This document shows positions 1-11,841 of a stretch of DNA of 64,000 bases, in pieces. Source of the stretch: Linnemannia elongata (taxonomy: Eukaryota > Mortierellomycota > Mortierellomycetes > Mortierellales > Mortierellaceae); assembly GCA_036320915.1 (NCBI GenBank), contig JAXBDG010000001.1:2108001-2172000 (forward strand). Reading direction: 5' to 3'. Below the pieces are notes generated by a model, which searched no databases, was not told the origin of the DNA, and was given only the letters and a program-made list of their open reading frames with translations. Positions within the stretch are counted from its first letter, which is position 1. Every line of letters begins with the position of its first letter. A program made the translations under genes and the position numbers.

Positions 1-975
1 TCGTCCGAGATTAAAATCGCGACGCCCTATCTTGCTACCTCTACAGCAATTGATACGCCTTTCATGACCCTCTCCACCGCCGACGATCCAGACAGTACGT
101 TCCTTTTCTCTTCTACTAGTCCGAGGCAGTTTTTTGAGTGTCTGTGCCTCCCAATTCTTTTATTATACATCAAATTTGACCTTGGTCCATGCGCAGCGCA
201 GCAGCAGCAAAAACTTGCTATGGAGTATCTGTTCCAGTGGGTGCCTGGGCGAAAGATTAATCTCTATTTTTTGTTCTATTCGTTGTTCAAATTCTTTAGA
301 TGAGGTGACGCCTAGTTTCCCAGCAGTAGATGGACCCCAGCGCCTGGCTGCCTGCTCGACGGATCCAAAATCAAAAAGGAGGATCAAGTTTGCCCTGGCA
401 CCTGGACACTCACCTCTCGACTGGGCTCGCCTCACCACCTCTGGAAAAGACCTTCGCGTACGTTACGATCTCCGCGCTTTGTCTGAATGTGTTGCGTCTA
501 TACAGTTCATCGTGCTGACCCCAATTGTTGTTATTTACTGACGTTTCTCTATTCATTCATGTTATTTAGGGTGTGGATTCGTTTGGCCGTTACACATTGG
601 AGGATGTCAAAGAACACAAAAGCTATGACGATGCATGGACAGTACTCAATGGTAAAGTCTATAACATGACGGCATACCTGCCCTTCCATCCTGGAGGAGA
701 GAAGGAGATCATGCGTTGTGCTGGTCGTGACGGCACGCGGCTCTTCAGTAAGTTCCTGCTCTTTTACTTCCTTCAACCCTTGCCCCGATTATTCTTTCTC
801 ACGGATATGTAGGGGACGGGACACAGCCTAACAACTTTTCTTTTGTGGTCACGACCTTATTTTCTTTCTAGATTTAACGCACAAATGGGTCAACTACGAG
901 TATATGTTGAAGGAATGCCAGGTCGGGTTCTTGGTGTCCGACGGGTCGTCTTCTAACAAGCTCCGGGCACAATAA
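1..975 (+). CDS. Cytochrome b5-like heme-binding domain protein (IRC21-type), 5' end outside window
   Basis: Proposed exons 1-94, 324-457, 570-747 and 872-975 join in phase and give 169 visible residues; the reading frame is still open at base 1. An in-frame ATG lies at 64 but the true start is probably upstream. Exon 2 encodes the family signature APGHSPLDWARLT followed by SGKDLR. Exon 3 carries the cytochrome b5 core with the HPGG motif (first axial heme histidine). Exon 4 begins with NLTHKWVNYEYM, whose His is the likely second ligand, and ends in a short tail. This order matches fungal IRC21-like proteins and the N-terminal domain of animal CYB5R4, which carry electrons at the cytosolic or ER face; no reductase domain follows here. 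Donors are gtacgt, gtacgt and gtaagt. The exon 2 acceptor could be 324 or 327, changing one residue. Confidence 0.85.
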
Positions 976-1184
976 TAGCCTTCTTTGGCTTCCTCTTTGA
1001 CACGGACACTCAGATTGCCATGTATCATGGACAATGTTAATAAACATCCGCTGACTTTATGCATTTCCACTGCGTATCTCCGCAGCGTTTTCTTTGTTAA
1101 CTGAAGGCTCTCGTTTTTATTTTTCGAAGCCCTGTCTCTCTTTCGTTTTGTTGTGGCGTATCAACCACCACTCCGCGCCGGAAT

Positions 1185-2417
1185 ATGTTGCATCGAGCGA
1201 GTATAAAGGTACTTCACATGCATTTGCGTTTTTGCTTCCTTAATATTCACTTTTCTTTCCTTCATCCTTCATCTTCCCAGCGACTGCTATCATCATCCAG
1301 CCCACCTTCAAACTGTTCCACCATCAACACTCAGGAACAGAGAACAATGATGGTCCAATCCAACAAAAGCACTCTCAAAAAGTACCCTACAAAGATGCCG
1401 ACAGCAATATTCCTCGACTCGGGCGGGGTGATCAACGACAACGCCAAACGTGCCCCTCAATGGGTCCGATACCTGGGAGAATATCTCCCCACGACGGTCC
1501 TCGGTGGCAATGCACAGGTCTGGGGGATGGCGAATGTCGAGATGATTGGGCCGTTCTTCCGTCGGTGGCATGAGTTTATGGACCAGGCTACTCTTCTTGC
1601 TGCACAGGCTCGGGATAGAGAAAAGGCGATGTCGACGGTGGCTGATGGTAACAGTGGCAAGTGGGAGGAGGAGGAGACGAATGTGTATAGGATCTTTGAG
1701 AGGCTGCACTTGCTGATCTGGATAAAGGAGATGTGCCAAATCGCATCCCGCCATCTCCCAGTCAACGATCCTCTCCTATTCAAGACCCTCCCTTCCCTGA
1801 CAGACGACGACCTCTTCCGAATCGCGAAATCTGCGCACGTTTATGCGATCCGACGAGTCCGTGCTGATTTCCCAGGCGCCCTTTCCGCGATTCGCTCGAT
1901 CAAGGCCATGCCTGAGGGATTGAAGTTATATACGAGTTCTGCGGATAGTTTTGAGGATCTGGAGGCGATTCTGGGAGGATTGGGAGTGCTTGAGGAATTC
2001 GATGGAGTGTTTGGGGCGGATAGGGTGGACTGTTTGAAGAATTCGGACGAGTATTATCGACGCGTGTTTGAGGCTGTTGGTGTACGGTGTGTCGTTTCTA
2101 GGAAGGAAGATGTTGCAATTGCAGATGGTGGTCAGCAGGGAGGTATCAAGGAGAAGTATGATGCCAATAATGGCGCCGGTAACAAGGAGGAGGAAGAAGC
2201 AGTTGAGGTGGTGGTGGTGGATGATAGCGTGAAGGCATTGAAGTGTGCGCATGTGCAAGGAGCAAGGACGGTGTTGATCACATCTTCCGAAGAAGAGTTG
2301 GACTTGTCTCTGGAGGAGAACAGACATGTTGACTATCAGCTGAAGGCACTTGCGGACCTGCCTGCGCTGTTAGATTCCTGGAGGGAACACTTTTCACGAT
2401 CATCTTCCTCTTCTTGA
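1185..2417 (+). CDS. HAD-superfamily hydrolase-like protein
   Basis: A single open frame of 410 codons. The start is uncertain: ATG at 1185 opens a serine-rich leader, while ATG ATG at 1347-1352 sits just before the conserved domain. A possible intron, 1209-1280 (gtactt to cccag), is exactly 72 nt and contains no stop, so both spliced and unspliced forms stay in frame. HAD motif I is IFLDSGGVIND, with the nucleophilic Asp but Gly at the +2 position where phosphatases usually have a second Asp. Motif II is LYTSSAD. The loop VVVVDDSVKALKCA, followed by a Gly-Ala-Arg turn, fits motif IV. A helical cap fills the space between motifs I and II. A Gly/Glu-rich insert interrupts the C-terminal part. 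The substrate cannot be told from the sequence. Confidence 0.8.
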   Translation: MLHRASIKVLHMHLRFCFLNIHFSFLHPSSSQRLLSSSSPPSNCSTINTQEQRTMMVQSNKSTLKKYPTKMPTAIFLDSGGVINDNAKRAPQWVRYLGEYLPTTVLGGNAQVWGMANVEMIGPFFRRWHEFMDQATLLAAQARDREKAMSTVADGNSGKWEEEETNVYRIFERLHLLIWIKEMCQIASRHLPVNDPLLFKTLPSLTDDDLFRIAKSAHVYAIRRVRADFPGALSAIRSIKAMPEGLKLYTSSADSFEDLEAILGGLGVLEEFDGVFGADRVDCLKNSDEYYRRVFEAVGVRCVVSRKEDVAIADGGQQGGIKEKYDANNGAGNKEEEEAVEVVVVDDSVKALKCAHVQGARTVLITSSEEELDLSLEENRHVDYQLKALADLPALLDSWREHFSRSSSSS

Positions 2418-4213
2418 TCCTTCTTGTGTTTGAGTAATAATAAAAGGAAGAATAGCCGTGGTCAGACACCTGTTTGGGTATTTCGCCTATTATTTTCTTT
2501 ATGTGCGAGTGGTGTGGGATCGAGATTTGAAGTATCATTCAGGGAAAATAAAAGGCCTCAATGCGTCAGCCACGCCTGTTTGCCTACCTATGTTCATGCC
2601 CATACTCACCTCCATGTTATTTTCATTTCATATCTCGTATACATTCCCCATGCAACCAAGAATTGTTTCATAGATGGATGGTTCCCTGTGCCACTTTCCC
2701 CTGAGAAAAAGATAAAAACAAAATTGGATGCCAGGGTCGGTGCTTATCGTGTGTTTACATTAGCACTCTTTTTTTTTTATTGTGAGTGCTTTCCAAGGCG
2801 ACGTCGTTACTACCATGAGGGTATCATGGAGGAAAAGAAAGAGGAGGAGAACGAAAGCTAGCTGTTTTTTTTCTGCCAGCGTGCTTGACGTCCCTTTATA
2901 GTTACTCGCTCCATTGGAAACCAAGAGGGCAAAGAAGACACAAGAACATGAAGGTTTGATTGCTGAGCGAGACGAGACCTTGGCCCTCATCATATTACTC
3001 TTTCTTTCCTTTCTTCCTTTTGAGACTAGGACTGGCTCCTTACCTTCCACTACTACCGTCCTTTTGTCTTATGGATACCATGAAGTCATAACTGGGCTAA
3101 GGATACGAGGCTACTTTCAAAAGAGGTGAACAGGAGGATCAAAATTGAAAAAGCGAGGAGGGGAAGGTGACTACCGATCGTCGGGTCAATCATATCTGGC
3201 CCGATTACTGTTGCCTGTGAGCTGTGGAGGTCGGAGTCCTCACGCTGCATTGTGATTATGACGCATTGAAGCATTGAAAAAAGAAAAGAAAAAAGAAGAA
3301 GCATTGGGAGAGGTGGAGGAGAAGGGAGGATTGAAGAGCAGACGGAGGTTTCTTTTATTTTTCCTTGCTTCTTTTTTTGTCTCTAGACAAGAAAGACAAG
3401 CTTGGCTGCATGGATGGTTGCAAATGGTCCTAGTGTTATTGTTTTTTTTACTGCCCTTTGAAGACATGAATAGAAGAAAAGAAGGGAGAATAGGGAGAGG
3501 AACAAAGAATGGGAACCTTTGTGGTTGCCTCAGATGTAGTTATTTCTTCTTTGTATTGCCCATCGGTTTGTTCCCGTTTCTGTTGTTGTAGGCGGTGGTG
3601 GTGATATGTTGAGAAATGCTTCTGATTGCTTGGCGCCCGTTGCTTACTTTTGTTTGTCTGCCTCGTTTGCTTGCTTTGTTTGTGAGAAAATATTACAGTT
3701 GTGTTGGGCAGTTGGCAGTTGCAATGAGTTCTTCCCGCGGCGGGTATAAGTGTTTGTATGTGTGCCTAATGTTGATGAGTTGGTTAAATATCTTGGTCAA
3801 GGTACAGTTTCGCCCCTCTTTCCCATTTCTTTTTCAAGAAGCGCAAATCTCATTCGCACACATAGTCTCTTTCCAATATACAAAACTTTTTTTTTTTTTT
3901 TCCTTTCTTTGGCCTCTGCCTTCCCTATCACTTTTGCACTTGCCTCACTTTTCCTGTTCCCTTTTCCTTTTCTTCCCCACCTTCGCTCCTCCTTTCTCTC
4001 TTTCTCTCTATCTCTCTCAATCTTTTCTCTTTCTCATTCTTTTCTTCTCTGTCGTTTTCTTTTCTTGTCTTTTCTTTGCTCTTCTCTTCTTCTCTTCTCT
4101 CTGCCACCGCCTTCCTCACATCATTCTCCCATTCTCACCTCGGATTCCTACTTTTTTTTATTCTCTCATCTAATCACTCCTCTCTTAACCCCCCCGCAGG
4201 ACACATTACAGCA
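2418..4213. other. Intergenic region and pyrimidine-rich leader of the SulP gene
   Basis: No convincing gene. The left part is the 3' flank of the HAD-like gene. From about 3880 to 4195 the + strand is strongly CT-rich, typical of a fungal promoter or 5' leader. It ends in cccccgcag at 4191-4199, a good 3' splice site 14 nt before the SulP start codon, so a 5'UTR intron is likely. Confidence 0.5.
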
Positions 4214-6748
4214 ATGGCTCGCTCCAACCAGGGTCAACCTTCTGGAAGCAGCCCTCGTAAGTCAACCCTTTCTCTCACAACAATACCACCGTTGAGCTGA
4301 GGCTACGCTTTACAAGCTCAACTGGACAATAGACTGACAACAAGATAACTGCAACAAAGAAAGGGTCAAGCACATAGGAAAAAAGCAGGGGCTAGCGGAG
4401 GAGGACATAGACTTACTCAAACAGCATGACCTTCAACGAACTAACAATCATTTTTTCCGAAAACAATAACCCACGTTGTTTGGTCCCTTATCTCTTCAAC
4501 TACAATGTAATAGACCGCTACTCTCCAGTCAACGACGACAGCTCTGATAGCGATGACAACTCGGAAAGCACTCCCTTTGCCAAGCACAGCAGAGTCCACT
4601 TATACCAGCAACCAGAGGAGGATGACGAGTTGTGTAAGTGGTTTATCATACACCAAGCGCTTACTTGCTTTCCTCTCCACCATTGCTCATATTGTTCTGC
4701 CGAAGTGACGACAAAGAAAGAGAGTGCCACTGACCCATGTTTTCCTTTTCTTGGACCACACAGACCCCAAAGTGAGTCCAGGCGCAGACTTGTGGACAAC
4801 CTTCAGGACGCGATTGAGATACTACGTCCCCGTCTTCCGCTGGCTGCCCCACTACTCCATGGACGGCTTCGGACACGACTTCATCGCCGGCCTTACCGTC
4901 GCTTGTCTCATCATCCCCCAGTCTCTGTCCTATGCCACCGCCCTCGCCCATCTCGACCCCATCCACGGTCTCTACTCTGCCTTTGTCCCCGGTGTCATCT
5001 ACTCCATCTTTGGAACCTCGCGTCAGCTCTCTGTCGGTCCCGAAGCTCTTGTCTCCATGCTGGTCGGTTCTGCTATTGCCCAGCAACAACATGCCATCGG
5101 CAGCTCGGATCCCAAGACTGCACTCGCTATCGGATGCATCATCACCCTCTTTGTCGGTCTCTTCACTTTCTTCCTGGGCTTTGTTCGTCTTGGATTCTTG
5201 GACTCTGTTCTCTCTAGAGCATTGCTGCGCGGATTCATCACCGCCGTCGCTGTTGTGGTTATCATTGAGCAATCGATCACCCTCTTTGGACTCAGGGAAC
5301 TCGCCGAGCATTTTGGCATTGGCGAACAGTCCTCTACCGTCGAAAAAGTCGCGTTCATTTTCGAGAACTTCGGTGACATCCACATCTTGACCACGATCGT
5401 CTCCTTCTCGAGCATTGCCTTCTTGCTCTCGTTCGGCTCGCTTAAGAAGCGTCTCACAAAGGTCCCTTTCTTGGCCTTTATTCCAGAGATTCTGCTCTGT
5501 GTCATCCTCTACACCGTTCTCACTGGCATCTTCCGCTGGGACAAGGATGGTCTTGCTATCCTTGCCCCCGCTGATGCCGGTGGTATCCAGCTCCCCTCTA
5601 TCCCTTCTGCTCCTGAGGGCGTCCCTGTCCGCAGTCTGTTTGGTACCGCTGTCCTGATTTCGATCATTGGTTTCGTCGAATCGATTGTCATCACCAAGCA
5701 GTACGCCACCAAGCACAACTACTCTGTCAGTCCCAACCGCGAGTTGGTCGCCATGGGTGTCGCCAACATCTTTGGAGGTCTCTTCCAAGCCATCCCCGCC
5801 TTTGGTTCTCTTTCCCGCAGCAAGATCAACGACAAGGCTGGCGCTCGTACCCAGCTTGCCGGATTTATCACCGCGCTCATTGTTCTCCTATCCATCTTTT
5901 TCTTGTTGCCCTATTTCTATTATCTCCCCAAGGCGGTCTTGGCCGGCATCATTTGCGTTGCTGCCTTGTCGCTGCTCTCAGAGACCCCTCACGACGTCAA
6001 GTTCATGTGGCAGATCCAAGCCTGGTTCGATTTGGGACTGTTGCTCCTCACGTTCTTTGCCACCATCACCGTCTCTGTTGAGGCTGGAACTCTGATTGCC
6101 ATTGCCTTGTCATTCTTGCTTGTCATCAAGACCTCGACCTACCCCCGCATCACCATCATGGGCCGCATGCCTGGCGCCAAGGGCAAATGTAAGTTTTTTT
6201 ACTTGACAACAAGGGTGTACTTATTGACAATTTTGCCGGGTAGAATGGATCATTAATTAGCTTATGCTAATCGTATTTTACATGTTTTTGTTTGCGTCGT
6301 AGTCCGCCCTATCAAGGACTACCCTGGTATTGCCGAGCACATTGATGGTGTTCTAATTGTCAAGGTCGAGGAAGGGCTTTACTTTGCCAACACCGGTCAG
6401 CTCAAGGATAGACTTCACCGTCTTGAGGTCTTTGGAGACATGAGCGTTCACCCCTCGGAGGAGGCCCGCCTTAGCCCCGTGGACCACGTTATTTTCGATG
6501 TCGAGAACATGCCATCGTTGGATGCCAGTGCAGCACAGATCCTGCTCGAAATTGTGGACGCCTACCACGCCCGTGATATCAAAGTTTACTTTGTGAAGCT
6601 GCGTGAGAACTCGCGCGAGCTGTTTGAGAAGTCAGGGCTCTTGGAGCGTGCTGGTGGCGAGAGACACTTTTTCAGAAGGACAGCTGATGCCATGGACCAC
6701 ATTGAGCGCGAGTCCTTGAGCTTGACCCAGAGCGAAGTTCAGGTCTGA
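4214..6748 (+). CDS. SulP-family anion (sulfate-type) transporter with C-terminal STAS domain
   Basis: Exons 4214-4256, 4514-4633, 4764-6188 and 6303-6748 join to 677 residues; all junctions are phase 1 and all donors are gtaagt or gtaagtc. Exons 1-2 encode a short soluble N-terminus with an acidic Ser/Asp stretch (DDSSDSDDNSES). Exon 3 is the membrane domain: it opens with WLPHYSMDGFGHDFIAGLTV and holds the SulP signature IPQSLSYATALAHLDPIHGL, then about ten hydrophobic segments. Exon 4 is a STAS domain with VIFDVENMPSLDASAA, the segment related to anti-sigma factor antagonists. The overall form is closer to the fungal YPR003C-like branch than to the longer high-affinity sulfate permeases SUL1/SUL2, but that placement and the transported ion are inference. 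Confidence 0.93.
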
Positions 6749-7042
6749 GGATCCTAAACAACTATACAGCCTTGGCTCCCCATACCTTTATGTTGTAGAA
6801 AAACCACTTGAATCTCTGTACATTTATCTCTTCATTACCACTCACCCCTCCCCTCATTCACCTACATTGCGTTTGGGCTTTTGCGGTCCTTCCTGCTCAC
6901 CTTTTCCTTCTTATATACATACCACCCAATACACGTCGAAGGAATAGATCACTGCGGATAAAACTTGGAACTCATGTGTGTTTGTTGCTGTCTTTTTGTT
7001 GACTGTTTATCGCTTCTTGATGTATGCTTTGTTCTGTTTTGT

Positions 7043-8450
7043 CTAAGCGAGGAAATCGCAGTGCGAGCATGCTACCAAAAGTCCTATGTCCTCGTCATAA
7101 CCGACTTGAAGCTGTCCTGCGCATGTTTGGCTACGTATTGTGATTTGTAAAGGAGAGAAGTCGCGAGTCGTTAGGTATGATTTTGCATTTGAACAAATGC
7201 CATTTATGCCTTATTGTAATCGAGAGTCTGCTGGTTGTTACCTGTGAGTGTTGGCGGCATTGGCGAGGTAGAGAAGAGCGTCTCTTTCGAGTCGAAATCC
7301 ACACCCTCCTCTTCCTTCTCCAGTTCCATTTCCTGGTGATCCGTTACATAGAGCACGCGCACCCTCAGCAAGAGACCCAGGTAGGAGAGGGTCAAAGATG
7401 ATAGCTCCTTGATGACAACGAATACAGGCTGTGCTGGAGAGCAAAGTCCACGCAACTGACAACGCTTTCATCATCTCTTCGCTGGCGGCCGCTTCTTGTT
7501 TGTTAGTTTGGTTCATATATTGTTGAACGTATTCCTCCACGTGGTTTTCTTCCATGTCCATGACTGCTTCGTACATCGGGTCGCTCTCCGTCGCGTCTAT
7601 ACAAAGCAAATTCGCGAATATCAAGATGGGTATTTGTTAGAGGTGATGTGATGTCAAGTGAAGTGATGTAAAGCTTTTGCGTGTCCGTCATCTCTAACTT
7701 AAACCAGAAAAAAGGAAGCTTACAGTTGTGTTGAAGAATTTCCTGTTCAATGTCCTCGAGTTCCTTGTCAGTCATGCCTTGGAAAGCCAGCGCTAGGGCC
7801 TCATAATTCTCGTTCTTGAACGCCTCCCATACTTCTGCGACTATCCTCTAATGAACGCGGTGCCGCGAAAATGAGATGAAAAGAGTCGTGTAAAATAAGT
7901 TGTTAAGACGGGGAAATATGGGAAGCAAGTGAATGACGACGACGAACGACATAAAACACGTTTGGGTTTTCTTCTCGTCGCTGGTACTTACTCGTTCTTC
8001 CTCTTCGCTGATATAGCTGTCGCCTCCTAGTACCAATGCCTCACTAGGACCAACTGCCTCTCCTCCTTGACTTCCTGGTAATGCTGCTCTCGAAAATTCG
8101 TCACCAACGCCTCCACTTGCGGCTCTGCTACCTACCCCACTCTCATTCCCACTACCCGACGACCCAGTAGCACCAACAAACCCTCTCCGCTGAGCATTAT
8201 GAATCGCCTCCCTCCGGTCCTTGATCCGGTCCTCGATCTGATGAATCAGCCTTCGACGCCATTGCTTCGTGTCTCCAACACCGTGTATCCGTTTCAGAGA
8301 GATGTGTTCGTCAAGTGAGTCTATTGCGCTTGTCGTTGTTGTGGAGGAGGTGGGTTGTTTTGGAGATGTCGAGTCTGATGTGGTTGTCGAGGTAGTGGAT
8401 CCGAAGGTGATGGGTGGGATGCCTGAGGGTACTGTGAAAGTAAAGTCCAT
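7043..8450 (-). CDS. RPA-interacting protein (RPAIN) homologue
   Basis: Exons on the minus strand are 8450-7992, 7847-7724, 7596-7242 and 7130-7043, giving 341 residues. The N-terminal third is Ser/Thr/Gly-rich and includes WRRRLIHQIEDRIKDRR, the Trp/Arg helix of RPA-interacting proteins. The middle is acidic and helical (MTDKELEDIEQEILQH). The C-terminal part is a zinc-finger-like module: CIRC, then GCGFRLE, then HSQTC and finally CSHCD near the end. The last exon is easily missed: unspliced, exon 3 reaches a stop 3 nt after a gtaaca donor, but joining 7242 to 7130 restores the frame and completes the Cys/His pattern. Family members bind replication protein A and help carry it into the nucleus. 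The gene is convergent with the SulP gene, 294 bp away. Confidence 0.75.
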
Positions 8451-9615
8451 TGCTTTGTTTGCTATGTATAGTCGGACGGGATGTTGGGCTGGCTGTAAGG
8501 TGTGCTTGTGTGCTTGCTTTGTCGAGGGACTTGAATGAGTGTACGAATCAATAGGACAATGTCGCGGGCTTGTGTGTTGTGTGCGAAGAAAAGAAAGATA
8601 AAAAGTGAGAGCCAGCCGAGTGTAAAAAATGTGAAAATTGGTGGCGAAACGCCTCAGCAAATTAATTAAAGCGAGGGGATGGAAGCTGGCCTTCTAGGAT
8701 CGTCAGAACTGAAACGCCGGGCGCCAGGTTGTTTTGGTTGAGGAAGGAGTGTAAACTCTTATTTATTGACCTTACACCAAGGAGATCGTTGAACAAAAGT
8801 CGTATACTTGCTCGTCCGACCCAATTCCTTCATGCTAAGAATGACGACAGTATCTGTGAGCTGAAGGTAAGGAATCGACCATGAATGAAAAGGAAAAGGA
8901 AAGATCTACATTGTTCGTGTGCTCGTGACTTGACAGAAGAAACAGGAAATGGGAAAATAAGAGCGAGGGCGAGGCATTGAAGAACAGGGTTTGAGCAGTG
9001 TCCCTGGCAATGAAGGTGAAGTTGTATTTGTTTGATTTCAATTTTCTTGCGTTGTGCAGATGCACGGGAAAGAAAAATCCTCCCGTCCGCCAACTCAATG
9101 CCAATACTTACCTTGTCTTCCTAAGGAAGCCCACAAACACCTTCACCCCTTTCCAGAAAAACATCAAATGATGTTTTGTTACACGGTGGTTGTTCAATTA
9201 CTCAGAAACAAGGGTGCAAAGGATATATTTCCTCGCTGCGATTGACCTCAGCTTTGTCACTTTCCGTGTGATGACTTGGTTGGCGTCGGCTGCATCGACA
9301 TCGGAAAGTTTGGCAGAGAAAGGAACGAGCGCTACACATATATCTAGTCACCTCCTCATCTGTTCCATACCTTGGTCTCTTTACTATGGCAACTGTGGGC
9401 TTGTAACGATGGCATTCTATCGGTTTTTCTTTAACTATGCCATTATGTCGATGTAAAGCGAAGAAAAAGTAAAGAACCAACACAACCAACGGAACGTGTG
9501 ACAAAAGGTTAAGTCATTTGAGTAGGTTGCTGAATTAGGTATTGTTGATGATGATGAGTACGGAATGCGCTATCTAAGGAGGTATTATATCTCTAGAATA
9601 AAGAATATTAAGTGT
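8451..9615. other. Intergenic region
   Basis: Lies upstream of the RPAIN-like gene and downstream of the ArsB/CitM-type transporter, both on the minus strand. The short open frames here have no recognisable domain and fungal-atypical composition. I see no RNA gene or repeat. Confidence 0.45.
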
Positions 9616-11841
9616 TTAGAAAATAACAGTAAGCTCTATGACAACAACGGTCAGAGTGACAAGGATAACAACTGGCATGACCCCCATATTCCACCTAAAG
9701 AATTTCCAGAATCCAACTCCGCTGCCTTTACTCCTCAACACCGAGTCCCACATCAGCCCCGCCAACGAACTAATCAACGTCGTACATGCCCCCAAATTAC
9801 TCCCGACAATCAGAGCAAACAGACATCCCTTGACAACCTCGGGCGTCGCTAACGGAGAATCGACAAAGCTGGGGTGCTGCAGGATTCGGGCTACTAGGAT
9901 AGTCATAGGCACATTGTTGAAGATGTTGCACAGCAGGACTGATACGAACCCGATCGCATAGGTCGCGGCCACGTAGTTTGGGACCAGTTTGGTGGCCCAC
10001 TTGGCAAAGATGGCGATCCATCCAGAGTGGGACAACCCTTCCACCATGATGAACATGCTGAACGTGAACGGCAGGATCGCCCATGGCATCCGGATGGCGA
10101 TCGCGTGGAGGAGTGGTGACCTTTGCTCAAACTTGCGGCTGAACTTTCTGGTCCAGCTGTGGCGAGTCGTATCCTCCGATGCTGCTTGGTTGCTGATGTT
10201 ATTGTTAGGGGTAGTCGCGATGGTAAAAGTGGGGATAATGGCCGGTATATGGGAAACACTGACGGTCTCGACGCTTCTTTCGTCATCCTCTAGAGTCCCG
10301 TTGTCCTTCTCAGTCAAGATCGACACAGGTCGGACAATACTTAGTTCAGGCACAGCAATCTCCGGCAACCCCTTCTCCATCCGACTCTCATCGGATCCAG
10401 CAGCAGCCTCAACTCCTTCTCCAGGTATCGACCCAGAATCCCCCAATTGGCGATCAGACAGAGTATCAACTGCAACCTGGGCGGGCTTAAATTTGCCCTG
10501 AGAGTCGTACCAGATATCGCGTGCAAGTGTTAATAGAGCAAAAGGGCCTGTCACGATCCAAACAGAGACATGAGCAAACGAGGTCCCGATCAGACAGATT
10601 AACGAACATGTCAGCACCGACAATCCAAAGATGGCACCAATAGGGTCGACGAGACACGAGCGAGGATCAACATTGGGGATCTTGACAATCTTTGGGATGT
10701 ACTTCTCGTGACGGAAATTGATCCGGAGCATGATATAGCAGGTGGCGACAGCTGCGAAGCAGGGGAGCATCATCCAGGCGCTGTATTCCAGGAACGAGAT
10801 CTTGTAAGCCTGGCAAGCGACCACGTTGGTCAGATTTCCAATGTACAATGCCATTGATGCTAATTTGAATGGCCCCGTCGGAAGAAAAATGTAAGCGTAA
10901 ATAATTTACACTTCACCTAGAACAACAAAGCATACTTGGCGTGCAATACATACCGATGTTAGCGGTTTGAATCTCAGCCATAAGAAAGGCGACGGGTGTA
11001 AGCAGATCGACAGCCTGCGAGTAATAGACCAGAAAAGGTGTCATAGTCAACACAACGACATCGTTACTGGTCAATCCACTCATCACCGTTGAGAGTAAGA
11101 AGAACGAGAGGAAGACCCGCTGTCCACTCCCGCCTCCTCTCTTTGAGATCCAAAACGCCGCATATTGGAATACCCCTGTCATATCCAGACTAATACAGAT
11201 GTAAGCCTAGATACACCAGAAAGTAGAGAGAGATATAGAAAAAAAATGAGTACCCTGTGGTTATGGTTCTAGCACATGTAACCATTCTTGTTTTTGCTTC
11301 TATCCATTCCTCACTCCCTTACCAATGAGAAAAAAAGGATCATGACCGCATAGGGCTCAACTCCACTTCCGGGTGCCCCAACAATTCCGTCCCGAACGCT
11401 GTCGCCTTCAATCGACCTGGTGGCGAGTAAGAAGAGGACTCCCAAGACAGGTGCAGTTGCAATGTTGAGTGTGAGGTGGTACGGAAATTTTTGCTTCTGG
11501 TTGGTGGCGGTGGCAATGGCAGTCGGGGAAGGGTCTTGCGCCGAATTCGAATTAGCGTCGTCCGAGTTGTGCTGCTCCTCCTGTTGCTGTTGCTGCTGTT
11601 GTGTTGTCGACTGGTTAGAGAGATGGTGAGAAGAAGAGGAGGAAGAGGAGGAAGAGGAGGAAGAGGAGGAAGAGGAGGAAGAGGAGGAAGAGGAGGAAGA
11701 GGAGGAAGAGGAGGAAGAGGAGAAGGAGGAAAAGGCAGGGATGGGGAGTGGGATTCGGATGGGGTGAATGACGATTGCAATGACGATCATAAAAGTAATG
11801 ACCACTAACCAACTGTGGATGTCCAGCGGTTGATCCTCCAT
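9616..11841 (-). CDS. ArsB/CitM (ion transporter superfamily) membrane protein
   Basis: Minus-strand exons 11841-11323, 11206-10954 and 10859-9616 join to 671 residues with donors gtaagg and gtatgt. Exon 1 begins MEDQPLDIHSWLVVITFMIV, a first membrane helix, followed by a run of roughly 38 serines and a Gln/Asp/Asn-rich stretch. Helices then resume with FPYHLTLNIATAPVLGVLFL. The exon 1-2 join gives PYAVMILFFSLAYICISLDM and the exon 2-3 join gives AEIQTANIASMALYIGN, both characteristic of the ArsB/NhaD/CitM fold, as is LLCNIFNNVPMTILVARIL near the C-terminus. A large hydrophilic central loop separates two helical halves. Such proteins move oxyanions, citrate or Na+/H+; the substrate cannot be assigned here. 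The closest kin are probably fungal arsenite-permease-like proteins. Confidence 0.88.
11635..11725. repeat. 9-bp tandem repeat (AGAGGAGGA) inside a coding exon
   Basis: About ten near-perfect copies. On the coding (minus) strand each unit reads tcc tcc tct, so the array encodes only serine and changes length in steps of three residues without shifting the frame. It is the source of the poly-serine loop of the ArsB/CitM-type transporter. Confidence 0.9.

Noticed and set aside
4661..5788. Long open frame on the minus strand (375 codons) across the SulP exon
   Set aside because: Mirror of the coding strand, with Asp/Glu-rich composition; the plus strand has a clear transporter with consistent splice sites.
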